Of a stretch of DNA of 64,000 nucleotides, positions 50,871 through 61,328 are shown piece after piece. Origin of the DNA: Bombyx mori (taxonomy: Eukaryota; Arthropoda; Insecta; Lepidoptera; Bombycidae); the NCBI RefSeq assembly GCF_030269925.1, contig NC_085116.1:3720001-3784000 (forward strand), read 5' to 3'. How positions within the stretch are numbered: position 1 is the stretch's first letter; each line of letters begins with the position of its first letter. The translations under genes and the position numbers were made by a program. The notes under the pieces are model-generated. The model had not been told where the DNA came from, made no database searches, and worked only from the letters and a program-made list of their open reading frames with translations.

Positions 50871-51708
50871 TGCAATAGCTTAATAACTAATGGGACTTTA
50901 TTGTTACTAATTTTTTACGCTTCCTGATGCAGAATAAGAGAGAAACTTTATATCACTAAATTAATCTTTATAGCATTAAAATCTAAATAATGAGTGAATT
51001 TCATTTAAATTCTGGTCACCCCGAAATTTATTTCAGGTAAACAAAGTCGACCTGAACAATACAATGCAAACATTAGCAATTTAGTTCACCGCATACAACA
51101 TTTATATCCTTGTTTATTCGAGAGCACACAGCTAATGTGCAAATAGATTTAGCAAAGGAAGGCGACGACTTCACGTCAGTTTGTGCTAAATTCGCTGCGA
51201 GACATATTGAATTGGGGTTTTTTTTTTAAATCTAACGATACTTCGTTCGATTCGATATCGATTGTGTTACTATGGATATAATATCGATTTTACGCAATAG
51301 ATTTTCGTTGCTCAACACTTTATTTCCATTCGCTAAACCGAATAGCTAACCCTTCAGTGAAACATTTCGAGGGGCACTAAAATAGCGAACAAAATAAAAC
51401 AAATGAACACAAAACCGAAACGATCTATTGTAGGAGGGCCAGTTGGAAAGCTGTAAAACCCCGGCCCGCATAGTAATACATACCCATTGTGTTCTTTAGA
51501 AGTTTTCAATAACGAAGGCAAGGTGACATTGATGGATCATCGACATCGGTCCGAGACGGTGGTTTTACTCAAGCAAACCAGTTGCCTAGACATATCTGCA
51601 TAAGTGCGTATACGAAAAACGTCGAGAGCCGTGCACGTGACACGAATTAAATGTTACCTTGTTCTTCTTCTTCTTCTGAGTCGGTCTCTTCATTGCTGAA
51701 GAACGTGT

Positions 51709-52065
51709 CTAATTTGAAATGTGGACCACTCGATGCACAATGCTTTCCCACGTCTTCCGCTCCTCGGCGGTCTTTATAGCCTCGGTTATTGGCAGGCCGG
51801 TGAGCGTCTTTACCATATCAGACCAGCGGGTAGGTGAGCGTCCAAGTGATCTTCTCCCGTCAACCTGACCAACCACCATCAGCTTCTCTAAGTTATCGGG
51901 GCCTCTACGAGAGATGTGGCCGAAGTACGTGAGAATAAGTTGGAAGCAGATAGCGGACAGCCTTGTGGCAATACCGCACTCCTTCAGAATGGATAGATTG
52001 GTCCGGCGTGCTGTCCATGTTACCTTGTACATGTCGATTATTGATTGAACACAAAAACAGTTCAT
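51709..52065 (-). mobile_element. LINE RT C-terminus remnant
   Basis: Minus frame with YFGHISRRGPDNLEKLMVVG, GRRSLGRSPTRWSDMVK and ERKTWESIVHRV. This is the standard C-terminal block of insect non-LTR reverse transcriptases. 5'-truncated. Confidence 0.75.
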
Positions 52066-52365
52066 AGTGACGACTACGAAGGGGAAACGACAGTGGGAAG
52101 ATCATCCTCCGAGCGAGGGTCTTTGTTCGGTACACCGACACGGCGCGGCGGCGACCGGCCGCACATTTTATTCCGAACTAAAACTTATGTAAGCTTATCT
52201 TGAAACGAATCCACGAAGATATAAATTTTTCAGGTCTTTTCTTTTAATATCCAAAAACTATGTCTTCTGGTTTGTGAACTATTATAATCGAAAGTCGTTG
52301 TAATTAATTTCGAAGTCACTCTTACTACTTAAAACATGAGGTAGTTTCAACTATTTAATAATTGA

Positions 52366-52620
52366 CGTGCCATTCTTTAAACCGAATCATAAAACTGATT
52401 CGCGGCAGAAACAGGTAGAGTGCTGGCTTCTACCAGTGTGGCCTCAAAACACCCAGAAGTAATAATTCAAATTGTAGTTCATTCAATCATTTTAATTGAA
52501 ACGATATCATTCCATCATCGTGGAAGTCTCGTGAACACGTTTTGTATGAATATGAAATTGGTACATGCCGTAAATAGGATTTAAACACGTGTATAGTATA
52601 GCATCCGCTCCTTACGAATA
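52366..52620 (-). repeat. Ancient, nearly full-length Bm1-like SINE
   Basis: In reverse it keeps the Bm1 order: degraded tRNA-like head and ggtacc-like linker, ttccacgatgatgg, then the ctgccgcgaatc and ggtttaaag body words. Identity is far below the other copies. Confidence 0.5.
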
Positions 52621-52906
52621 CATCGGGAGTCTTACGCGTACTTGATCACCTGTGAATTATAAATGTTTATCGTAATGTGCAATAATATGAGCAAAATTCA
52701 CTTTCAAAGGTCTTCAAGGAAACAAAAATAATTTTTAGAGCATACATTCCTAGTGATGTAAATACCACTAGATGATGACCATCTTGTTGTGTCTTTAAAG
52801 CGGTTAGTTGCCCTCAATTAAGAAAAATAGTATTATTATTCGCCAATAGATGTCGGGAAGAGTTGGTTATTGAAAACACGAATAAAACAACATTTTCTAA
52901 ACGTAG

Positions 52907-53004
52907 CTAGATCGATTTATCGCCCCCGAAAACCCCTATAGACTAAATTTTATAAAAATCGTTGGAGCCGTTTCCGACATTCAAATTATATATATATATA
53001 TATG
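52907..53004 (-). mobile_element. Helitron-like end fragment, family F
   Basis: ctagatcgatttatcgcccc, cgaaaacccctatagac and ggagccgtttccgac, then a TA repeat, resemble another lepidopteran Helitron family; short and decayed. Confidence 0.5.
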
Positions 53005-53018
53005 CAAAAATTGCTCGT

Positions 53019-53162
53019 TTAAAGGTATAAGATACGTGATGAAATACATTTCGTAGAGACTACAAATGAGCCCTTTGAAGAACGCCACGCAGAAAAGGAC
53101 GTTGACAAATTGTGCACTATCTTGGACTCCAGACAATCAGTCGTTTGGACGTCGGACATATA
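53019..53162 (+). other. Unidentified open frame
   Basis: A plus-strand frame containing IRDEIHFVETTNEPFEERHA and KDVDKLCTILDSRQSV looks protein-like in composition but has no start codon and no recognised family. Confidence 0.25.
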
Positions 53163-53282
53163 ACATATTGTCCGGGTTAAGTTAATGGCATTTGTGCGAT
53201 GGTTTACTTTGAAAAACATGTATGTAATTTGTATGAAAAAGAAGTCTATCTTGACTGCAACTAAAAGTAATGTAACCAATCT

Positions 53283-53537
53283 TCTATATATTATTATATA
53301 AAAATGAATTGCTGTTCGTTAGTCTCGCTAAAACTCGAGAACGACTGGACCGATTTGGCTAATTTTGGTCTTGAATGATCTGTGGAAGTCCAGAGAAGGT
53401 TTAAAAGGTAGATAAATATGAAAATGCTCGGAATTAAATAAAAATAACAATTTTGTTTGTTTTATGTTTATTTTATACAAAAGTTTAGGTCTTTTATTTA
53501 TCGATTGAGGCACTGCGAAGTCTGCCGGGTCAGCTAG
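53283..53537 (+). mobile_element. Helitron-like element, family A
   Basis: TCTATATATTATTATATAAA start, ctcgctaaaactcgagaac, end gccgggtcagctag then T. It has a ~40-bp internal deletion relative to 30830-31123. Confidence 0.8.
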
Positions 53538-54347
53538 TAATGAATAAAAATATATTATACCATATTTTAATCTTACTCAAAAGTATCCGAAGTTTTTGTA
53601 TGATCATCCCAGTCTAACCTACGATTAAGCTTTCAAAACTTAACTGACCAAAAATATATTTTTATAACATAGTTTTATAGCCGGTATATAAAAGAAGATT
53701 TCAATTTTTCTCTTTCATCAACCTAATGCAGCTTTTGCTGCTACTTATTTAATGTTTTATGGCTGGTTGTGTGTGTATTTGTGTATGTTATGTTATATAT
53801 TGCGTATACTTGCAGACTTTAATAGATGGCTCTTTTACATTTACGTCACCGCTTTCTTTGTTGATATTCAGTTCATCGCAGATTGTCGCGGTTAGCGCTT
53901 AAACCGTCATTTGCAGCTACACTGATTTTATTACGTTATCAATCAATCTATTTCATCTTCTATACAAGGTAGGATAAATAAATAAAAGAAATACTATATC
54001 AAAGTCAATATAACAGAATAATAATACAAAATAGACAAGTTTTAACAAAAATTGAGTTCAAATAGAAAAAAAAAGATATTTCAAAACAAATTAATACACA
54101 CTAAAAACAATAATCATCGAAATCAGTTGGCGTGATAATGAGTTATTGAGTTATTCATCTATTTGTCGCGCACGTACTTAATGCAAATTTAAGACTTATA
54201 TGGTTTTCTCATGGATACCATTATCAGAATTGGACTAAATTGGACAAAAGTGGACCACACGGGAAGCGTCAGTTTTCTAATAAAAAAAGAATCATCAAAA
54301 TCTATTCACCCAGTCAAAAGTTATGAGGTAACAAACATAAAAAAAAA

Positions 54348-54448
54348 CATATAGTCTAATTAAGAACCTCCTCCTTTTTTGAGTCCGTTTAAAAAAACAT
54401 ACAGTCGAATTGAGAAATTCCTCCTTTTTCTGAAGTCGGTTAAAAAAT
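54348..54448. repeat. Two tandem copies of a repeat end
   Basis: agtctaattaagaacctcct and agtcgaattgagaaattcct, each followed by ccttttt, gagtc/aagtc and a run of A, in direct tandem. It looks like a transposon end common in Lepidoptera. Confidence 0.5.
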
Positions 54449-54625
54449 CAATCGATTTCTTTCGATAGATCGGATAAGCGCCTCTTTTTTTTTTATAACG
54501 AAATTGATTTTACTTTAAAAGTACCAAGTATCAACGTAGAAACTGAATACACAAAAAATTTGTGTTTGCGTTATCCAACCACGAACATTACTTGTCTTGT
54601 TGCAAATCGTGAACGCGAGACATGT

Positions 54626-54850
54626 TCTTACTATTAACAAAATAATATTATAAAGAGGAAAGATTTGTTTGTTTGTTTGTTTGTTTGTTTCGAATAGGCT
54701 CCGAAACTACTGGACCGATTTGAAAAATTCTTTTTCCATTAGAAGCCGACATTGTCCCTGATGAACATAGGCTACTTCTTTAAAATTTTTTTTTGTTTTG
54801 TTTCATGTGTGTTTTAACGTTTCCGAAGCGAAGCGAGGGCGGGTCGCTAG
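54626..54850 (+). mobile_element. Helitron-like element, family D
   Basis: attataaagaggaaagattt, a TTTG tetranucleotide run, ctactggaccgatttg, end gaagcgaagcgagggcgggt then cgctag. Confidence 0.75.
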
Positions 54851-55145
54851 TTAACAAAATAAATCTATTATTATACTACTGTATTAAAATTTGGAAAACA
54901 ATATAAAAGAATAACCGGTCACTACCCGTGATCAAACAGATTGAGCAAATTCGTAATTAATTTAATCTTAATGACAGCAATAATATTTTATTAAGGTAAA
55001 AATGTATTTAATTTCCTTATTCGAGTGCCAGTACGCCAGTTTTTGTTTCGGGCAATTTGCAAAGTTCAAATTTAATTAACAATAGCCGGTGTGAGGATAC
55101 TAATATATTGTGGCTGTGAAAACCGATGTCTTTTGAAAGTTTTTT

Positions 55146-55262
55146 TTTTTACTGCCCTAGTAGGCAGACGAACGTACCTGATGGTGAATGGTTACCGTGG
55201 CCCATGGACTACAGCAATGCCAGAGGCATAGTCAAGCCGCTGCCTACCTGCCTGCCTTTGTT
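55146..55262 (-). repeat. Fragment of another lepidopteran retroposon
   Basis: ttttttactgccctagtagg, ctgatggtgaatggttaccg and caagccgctgcctacc. A decayed relative lies near 35080-35160. Confidence 0.5.
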
Positions 55263-55305
55263 AGATCCGTAACTTAACTATTGGTTGTTGCATATAGTTA
55301 TTAAA

Positions 55306-55519
55306 TCTATACTAATATTATAAAGAGGAAAGATTTGTTTCTTTGTTTGTTTCGAATAGGCTCCGAAACTACTGGACCGATTTGAAAAATTCTTTTTCCA
55401 TTAGAAGCCGACATTGTCCCTGATGAACATAGGCTACTTTTTTATTTTATTTTTTATTTTTATTTTTTGGATCATGTGTGTTTTAATGTTTCCGAAGCGA
55501 AGCGAGGGCGGGTCGCTAG
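55306..55519 (+). mobile_element. Helitron-like element, family D
   Basis: TCTATACTAATATTATAAAG start and the same cgaagcgagggcgggtcgct end as 54626-54850. Confidence 0.8.
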
Positions 55520-56372
55520 TTTTATTTATAAACAAAATCCAAGAAAGTCTCCATATTTATGAAAAAGATACAAATGTAGTGAAAACAATAAATGATTGAC
55601 TGTATTTTGAAAACTGAATACCATATTTTTGTAGTAATCAAACATCACAACTGGTTTGTACTATATATTATGTATATTAGCTACTATTATTATACTAGCT
55701 ATATACTATAATTTAAACCTATAGAGTTCGATATTAATGCGTAATGTTATTTTACTAACAAAGATTATAAGTAATACTAACAAAATGTATGGTTGTCTGA
55801 AATAAAGACTTAAAAAAAATGATCAAAGAACAAACAAACCAGCTTCGTTTGCTTTTATTTAAATACGAAACAAGAGGAAAAATCTACGTTAATCTCACTT
55901 AATGAAGGGCCTCAATAATTTGTAATGGCCTTTGATAATTTATAGTCAAGCGAAAAATAATTCAATTTCCCTTTAGGCAAATTCAAAGCGAACATTTATA
56001 GCGTCGGTGAAATTCGACAGTAATGCGGTCGACATTCGGCAGGTAGAGACCACAACGACTAAAGGGCCGGACGTTGATGAATAGTAGCTTATGGCCGATT
56101 GAGGTACGGTCCCTGGGCCCACGAGGGAACATCCTTATACTATTATTCAGTTCTAAACTAGCCTTCTAGATTATATAATTTTGAACATCCCGAAACGCAT
56201 TGGCATGCACAACATTAGTTGCTTACGTATTCTCCGTGAAGATTATAGAGTACGTGGTTTGGTGACGAATTTAAAGACATTCTACCTGTTAGCATTAAGC
56301 AATTGTGATTCGCGTCACACACATTGCTAATGTGAAAATAAAACAAATATGTACCTATGTTATATTTATAAA
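55520..56372. other. Presumed nemo intron upstream of the LTR element, nothing recognised
   Basis: No family assigned; the block near 56010-56130 is GC-richer and may be repeat-derived. Confidence 0.35.
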
Positions 56373-56616
56373 TGTGGGATGCAGCCTTCAGACAATTAAT
56401 AAAAGTTTCGCGTTTACTACTTCCACGTTTTATTTCAATACTATTCATATAAATTTTAATCGTTCCGTCGTGCTCGTGCTTCGTTCGTCGTCGTTCATCC
56501 ATCTGTCATTCTGTCATCTCACACGTCATCCCCTTCCATTCTCGATATACCGCTGCGTTCACAAACATCAACTTGCATCCATCATATCATGCGTTCAATA
56601 AAACATCATTCCCACA
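56373..56616 (-). repeat. 3' LTR of the Gypsy element
   Basis: 244 bp, TG...CA ends, apparently identical to 61085-61328. Confidence 0.93.
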
Positions 56617-56940
56617 TTCGGCCGTCCTGCACGTAAGTCTGTCCTCAGAGTTACCCTTTTATAACACTAACATCTTACAACATAGAGAAAGTTATACAAA
56701 AAGTTATAAATCATTCTTAAACAAAACAATTAACAACTATTACATTAACATCATATGACTAAAGACTGAACATATTACAACAAAACTAACTTAAAAAAAA
56801 ACAAAACTCATCTTATGATAAAAGGATATTAGAACATCGTATGCTAATAAATGTAACATAATAGAACTATAACTAGGGTTAACAATATAATTCACTCATC
56901 CTTTCATACTACCAATCTTGAACTCATCCTTTCTGTTTAT

Positions 56941-57483
56941 TCAGTCACTTAAGTAATCAGGCCACTTTTTCATAAAATCAGCAGATGTAGTAGTCTTGTT
57001 AGGGCCTTCAACTTGTGCGTCAGCCTTCTCAACATTGTATCTACTCTTTCTTTTGACCTTTACTATTCGATATGGTCCCAAAAACTTTGGTTTCAGTTTC
57101 ATTCCTGTACCAAACTGAGTCCTTTTCACAGCTACTAAGTCGCCTTCCTTGTATATAGTACATTCTTTCATTTTCTTGTTGTAATTTCTTCTATTTTCTT
57201 CTTGTACTTTAAATATTTGTTTCTTCGCTTCCTTCCTAAGTTCTTCTCTACTGTCAATGAAATTGTGTCTTTCTTCTTCCATCAAAAGGTCCAGTAATTG
57301 AATATCTTCTTTCCTCTTCATTTTTATTCCAAAGAGTAATTGAAATGGGGTACTATTTATACTCCTGTGGTAAGTACTGTTGAGTGCTCTTTGAACTCTG
57401 CTTACCAACTTATACCACAATGTAGGTTTCTCAACTGAAAGTTTTGTCAGTACTGAAATTATTGTTCTATGCACCCTTTTCAA
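56941..57483 (-). CDS. Gypsy integrase C-terminal part, separated by a frame slip
   Basis: This frame continues the integrase directly after the break (VHRTIISVLTKL, then ALNSTYHRSINSTPFQLLFG). It ends with a basic C-terminal domain containing FLGPYRIVKV, the usual integrase tail that follows the catalytic core. The internal Met is not a real start. It shares only about 17 bp with the upstream ORF. Confidence 0.85.
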   Translation of the reverse strand: MKRVHRTIISVLTKLSVEKPTLWYKLVSRVQRALNSTYHRSINSTPFQLLFGIKMKRKEDIQLLDLLMEEERHNFIDSREELRKEAKKQIFKVQEENRRNYNKKMKECTIYKEGDLVAVKRTQFGTGMKLKPKFLGPYRIVKVKRKSRYNVEKADAQVEGPNKTTTSADFMKKWPDYLSD

Positions 57484-60400
57484 CCTGACCGTTTCCTCTG
57501 GGAACCCCTGTTGTTATTTTTACATGCTCTATTTCTTCCTCTTTACAGTACTGTGCAAAATCGTTACTCGTAAATGCAGTCCCTCTATCTGAAATAATTC
57601 TTATAGGATTACCAAATACTTGTTGATGTATTTCCAGCTTATTTAACACTTCTTGGGTAGATGTACTCTTTGTAGGGAACAACCATACAAACTTGGTGAA
57701 TGCGTCAACAATAGTCAATATGTAATTATATTGCTTACGTGTCTCCGTAAGTGGTCCAATGTGGTCCAGGTGAAGTGTATGTAATGGTGTGTCACCCTTT
57801 TCTATGGGATTCAAAAATCCTTCTCGTTTACCTTCTTTACGGGATGCTAACAGACAAGGTATGCATGTAGCAATATAATCCTCAATCTTTTTCTCTAATT
57901 TTGGTATGTAATAATCCTTATTAATCAATTCCATTGTTTTCTTCTTTGAAAAATGACCATTATCATGCGCCCTCTTAATAATTTCAATTTCCATCTTCTG
58001 TGGTACAACCAAACAATGTTGTGGTCCCTTGCAGAGTAATCCTTGCAAATAAAAGTCATTATATAGTTTACCATCTCTCAGAATATTTATAATTGCATTT
58101 AATCCGTTGTCACTCTCTTGCGCACGTCTTAAATCACTATGTAGGTCTGAAAATATAAGAGCTACATATGGGTTTCGGCTTAGAGCATCTGTGTGTTTCA
58201 TCTTCGAACCTTCACGATGTTCAATAGTGAAATCATAATCTTGTAAGAACAATATCCATCGTGCCACTCTCGTACTCATTGCTAGATCTTTTTTATTCAG
58301 TGTCATTTGAAAAGCTTTGCAGTCTGTAACTATCTTAAAATGCTTTCCGTATAAATAATGTCTAAACTTCTTTATACCTTCTATTATAGCCAAAGCTTCT
58401 AGCTCATAACTTGTATATTTACTCTCAGCGTCAGTTGTTCGCTTGCTCATATAATGTACTGGATGTAGTTCACTGTTGTCATCTTTCTGTAATAATATAG
58501 CCGCATATGCTATACTTGAGGCATCTGTATGAAGTTCTGTTTCTGCTTTTGGTTCATAAATTTTCAATACAGGTTTACTGGTCAACTTTTCCTTAAGCAT
58601 ATTGAAAACTAATCTATGTTCATTGTTAAATTCAAACTTCTTATCCTTTCTTAACATATCAGTAAGAGGTCGTGCTATCACTGCATAATTTTGTATGTAT
58701 TTTCTAAAATAGGAACAAAGTCCTAAGAAACTTTGTAGTTGCTTCTCATTTCTCGGCTCAGGAAATTTAATGACAGCATCTGTCTTTCCCGATGATGGCA
58801 TAACTGTTCCACCTTCAATAACATGTCCTAAATATTCCACTTTTCTTACTAATAATTGAGATTTCTTCCAGTTTATTTGTAATCCGTATTCCATAGCCAA
58901 TTGTAATACTTCTCGCAATCGTGCAACAGCTTGAGCTTCATTTATAGCCGGTATCAACAAATCATCGATAAATATTATGACAATACCCCTCGTTATCAAG
59001 TCTCTAAATATTATTGAAATAAATCTTGTAAAAACTTTGGGACAAATTGATAAACCAAAGGGTGCCTTTAAAAATTCATATTGGCCGTTCATTGTTACAA
59101 AAGATGTATACTTAATAGAATCCTTGCTGACCCTTAAATGAAAAAATCCATTTTTAAGATCAAGTGCACTAAATATTCTCGCAGGTGCCAGTCTGTCAAT
59201 AAGTTCATCGATAATGGGTAGCGGGTATTCATCCTTGAGCATTTTCCTATTAATTAATCTATAATCAACACATATTCTTATGTTTCCGTTTTTCTTTCTG
59301 ACAAGAACAATTGGGCTAGTATATTCAGAAAAGCTTACCCGAATAACTCCTTGTTCCAGCCACTCCTTAACCTGTTTATCTACCTCATCCTGTTCTTTTG
59401 GTGAGATGCGTCGTGGTCGTTGAGCCACTGGGATGTCGTCTTTAAGTGTGATTTTCAACTCAATGGGAGCCTCTTTAGTTTGACATGGCCGATATTCATC
59501 TACTAACCTAGTCACTTCATTCCTCACATTTTCATTCATAACATGACCTACAATGTCAATAGAACATGGAAAACAATTTACCTTAAACAACCAATCATTT
59601 GGTTTCATCCATACCAAACCATCTTTCATAACTGTAATAACATTTCTTAAAAATTCATGTCCCAATATCACTTTAATAGGTATACTGTCTCTAGGAATCA
59701 CATAAAATATTATATCACGATACGTGTAGCCGTCGATTTCAATGTTTGTTTTAAATTGTTCACTTGATATTACCTTTGATGAGCCTAAACCGGTAAGAAC
59801 TGTGTTTACATTTTTAAAACACGTCGGAGAGCCTATTTGCTCATAATAGTCCATGGTTACTAAATTAACTTCACTACCAGTATCAATTAATGCATGAATT
59901 TCGTTATTATTACACAATTTTACTAATTTCAAAGTTTTTTTCAACACTTTACATTCTTTATTTACTTTTAAAATGTCAACCTCACTGTTATGACATTTGT
60001 CGCGCACCGTACTGTTCGCAGAGCCAATCACAGCATTCATAGCGTTGTGAACTTCGTCAGATTGATTTTCGAAAATTGTGTTCGCGCCCTCCTGCGTCGT
60101 AGCGATATACGTGCGTTTCGGTTGCTGCTCCGTTCTCGCGCTGCTAGCCGTAGCCGATGACGCTTCCGCCTTTGCCGGACATTGTGAAGAAATATGGCCG
60201 AACACGTTGCAGTTGAAACACTTTTTTCCTTGCATCTTTTTCGGGCAATCTTCACTTTTATGACTCTTCTCTCCACAGCTATAGCATCGAACTTTTGATG
60301 ACCATTCTCTTGTATTAGTAATTTTCTGCTCTTTTCCGTAAATAGGTTCTTTCTTCATTTTTTCTTTCAAAATCTCGTATATTTTTAATTTCTCCTTTAA

Positions 60401-60922
60401 TTCAGCGTACGTTGTGACTCCATATAGCATTATTTTATTTATTTCTTGATCTTGTATGCCATCTACAACATATTTTATAGCCACGTAGTCCGCCATTTTG
60501 CCTCGGCGTCCAAGTTCTTTCATGGCAAACATGTAGTCAATGCATGATTCATTTGACTTTTTCTTTTTAGCACTCATCATTTCGTGAATAGTCTTGGCGT
60601 CTATGGTGTCAGGGAACTCCTTACTGATGGCTATCTTTAAAGTATCCCAGCATGGAAACGTTTTTTCAGAATTTAACCACAAAGCTGCCGTGCCGGTTAA
60701 TGACCGTCGAGCCACTAATAACCGTTGCTTTGGTGTCCACTCGAATATGTCACCATTTTCCTCTATATCTTGTATCCACTTTGTTACAGCATAAGTTTTG
60801 TCTTTGCCGTCAAACTTCCTGATGATATTCTCCGTTAAGTGAAACATTCCACCACGCGTTGGTCGATCGAAAATACTGTCGTCGTCATCGAAGGACTGGC
60901 TTTTTGATCGTCGTCTTGCCAT
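57467..60922 (-). CDS. Gypsy Gag-Pol polyprotein (1151 aa to the frame break)
   Basis: Gag occupies about residues 1-260 with two CX2CX4HX4C zinc knuckles at 213-226 and 235-248. The aspartic protease has DTG at 347-349. RT spans about 500-720, with the catalytic FIDD at 651-654 (the family usually has YXDD, so F for Y). RNase H follows at about 790-910 (TDAS). Integrase starts with an HHCC zinc finger (H...H, CIPC), then LDHIGPL and SDRGTAF carry the first two catalytic acids. Gag and Pol share one frame, as in several insect Gypsy lineages. The frame ends shortly after GNGQVE, where a base surplus relative to the downstream frame shifts reading. I cannot assign the clade. Confidence 0.9.
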   Translation of the reverse strand: MARRRSKSQSFDDDDSIFDRPTRGGMFHLTENIIRKFDGKDKTYAVTKWIQDIEENGDIFEWTPKQRLLVARRSLTGTAALWLNSEKTFPCWDTLKIAISKEFPDTIDAKTIHEMMSAKKKKSNESCIDYMFAMKELGRRGKMADYVAIKYVVDGIQDQEINKIMLYGVTTYAELKEKLKIYEILKEKMKKEPIYGKEQKITNTREWSSKVRCYSCGEKSHKSEDCPKKMQGKKCFNCNVFGHISSQCPAKAEASSATASSARTEQQPKRTYIATTQEGANTIFENQSDEVHNAMNAVIGSANSTVRDKCHNSEVDILKVNKECKVLKKTLKLVKLCNNNEIHALIDTGSEVNLVTMDYYEQIGSPTCFKNVNTVLTGLGSSKVISSEQFKTNIEIDGYTYRDIIFYVIPRDSIPIKVILGHEFLRNVITVMKDGLVWMKPNDWLFKVNCFPCSIDIVGHVMNENVRNEVTRLVDEYRPCQTKEAPIELKITLKDDIPVAQRPRRISPKEQDEVDKQVKEWLEQGVIRVSFSEYTSPIVLVRKKNGNIRICVDYRLINRKMLKDEYPLPIIDELIDRLAPARIFSALDLKNGFFHLRVSKDSIKYTSFVTMNGQYEFLKAPFGLSICPKVFTRFISIIFRDLITRGIVIIFIDDLLIPAINEAQAVARLREVLQLAMEYGLQINWKKSQLLVRKVEYLGHVIEGGTVMPSSGKTDAVIKFPEPRNEKQLQSFLGLCSYFRKYIQNYAVIARPLTDMLRKDKKFEFNNEHRLVFNMLKEKLTSKPVLKIYEPKAETELHTDASSIAYAAILLQKDDNSELHPVHYMSKRTTDAESKYTSYELEALAIIEGIKKFRHYLYGKHFKIVTDCKAFQMTLNKKDLAMSTRVARWILFLQDYDFTIEHREGSKMKHTDALSRNPYVALIFSDLHSDLRRAQESDNGLNAIINILRDGKLYNDFYLQGLLCKGPQHCLVVPQKMEIEIIKRAHDNGHFSKKKTMELINKDYYIPKLEKKIEDYIATCIPCLLASRKEGKREGFLNPIEKGDTPLHTLHLDHIGPLTETRKQYNYILTIVDAFTKFVWLFPTKSTSTQEVLNKLEIHQQVFGNPIRIISDRGTAFTSNDFAQYCKEEEIEHVKITTGVPRGNGQVEKGA

Positions 60923-61084
60923 CCTCGTGTATCAATCTTTTGTGATCGTCGTACACAATGAAGATTTAAATACGTCGTGTGTATATTCGTACAATTGACG
61001 CGTTGTTTGTTTCTCGTAATGGCGTCGAAACAATTATTATTACTTGCCTTTTCTTTTGGCCGATCCCGGACGAAGCCCCCAAAA

Positions 61085-61328
61085 TGTGGGATGCAGCCTT
61101 CAGACAATTAATAAAAGTTTCGCGTTTACTACTTCCACGTTTTATTTCAATACTATTCATATAAATTTTAATCGTTCCGTCGTGCTCGTGCTTCGTTCGT
61201 CGTCGTTCATCCATCTGTCATTCTGTCATCTCACACGTCATCCCCTTCCATTCTCGATATACCGCTGCGTTCACAAACATCAACTTGCATCCATCATATC
61301 ATGCGTTCAATAAAACATCATTCCCACA
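61085..61328 (-). repeat. 5' LTR of the Gypsy element
   Basis: 244 bp. The transcription start and promoter should lie here. The primer-binding site follows after 3 bases. Confidence 0.93.

Larger units (their letters stand above)
56373..61328 (-). mobile_element. Ty3/Gypsy LTR retrotransposon, structurally complete, one frame break
   Basis: 4,956 bp between 4-bp TAAA target duplications (56369-56372 and 61329-61332). Two 244-bp LTRs start TGTGGGA on the plus strand and look identical by eye. Just inside the 5' LTR a primer-binding site (61063-61081) matches the 3' end of tRNA-Pro except for one extra base. The gag-pol order is Gag zinc knuckles, protease, RT, RNase H, integrase, which defines Ty3/Gypsy. 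There is no envelope ORF. The internal frame is open except for one slip in the integrase region near 57467-57483. No clear polypurine tract was seen next to the 3' LTR. Confidence 0.93.

Noticed and set aside
51905..52141. Separate small minus-strand gene
   Set aside because: Overlaps the LINE reverse-transcriptase remnant in another frame; no start context or family.
56305..56601. ORFs within the LTRs
   Set aside because: They repeat at both LTRs and are by-products of LTR sequence.
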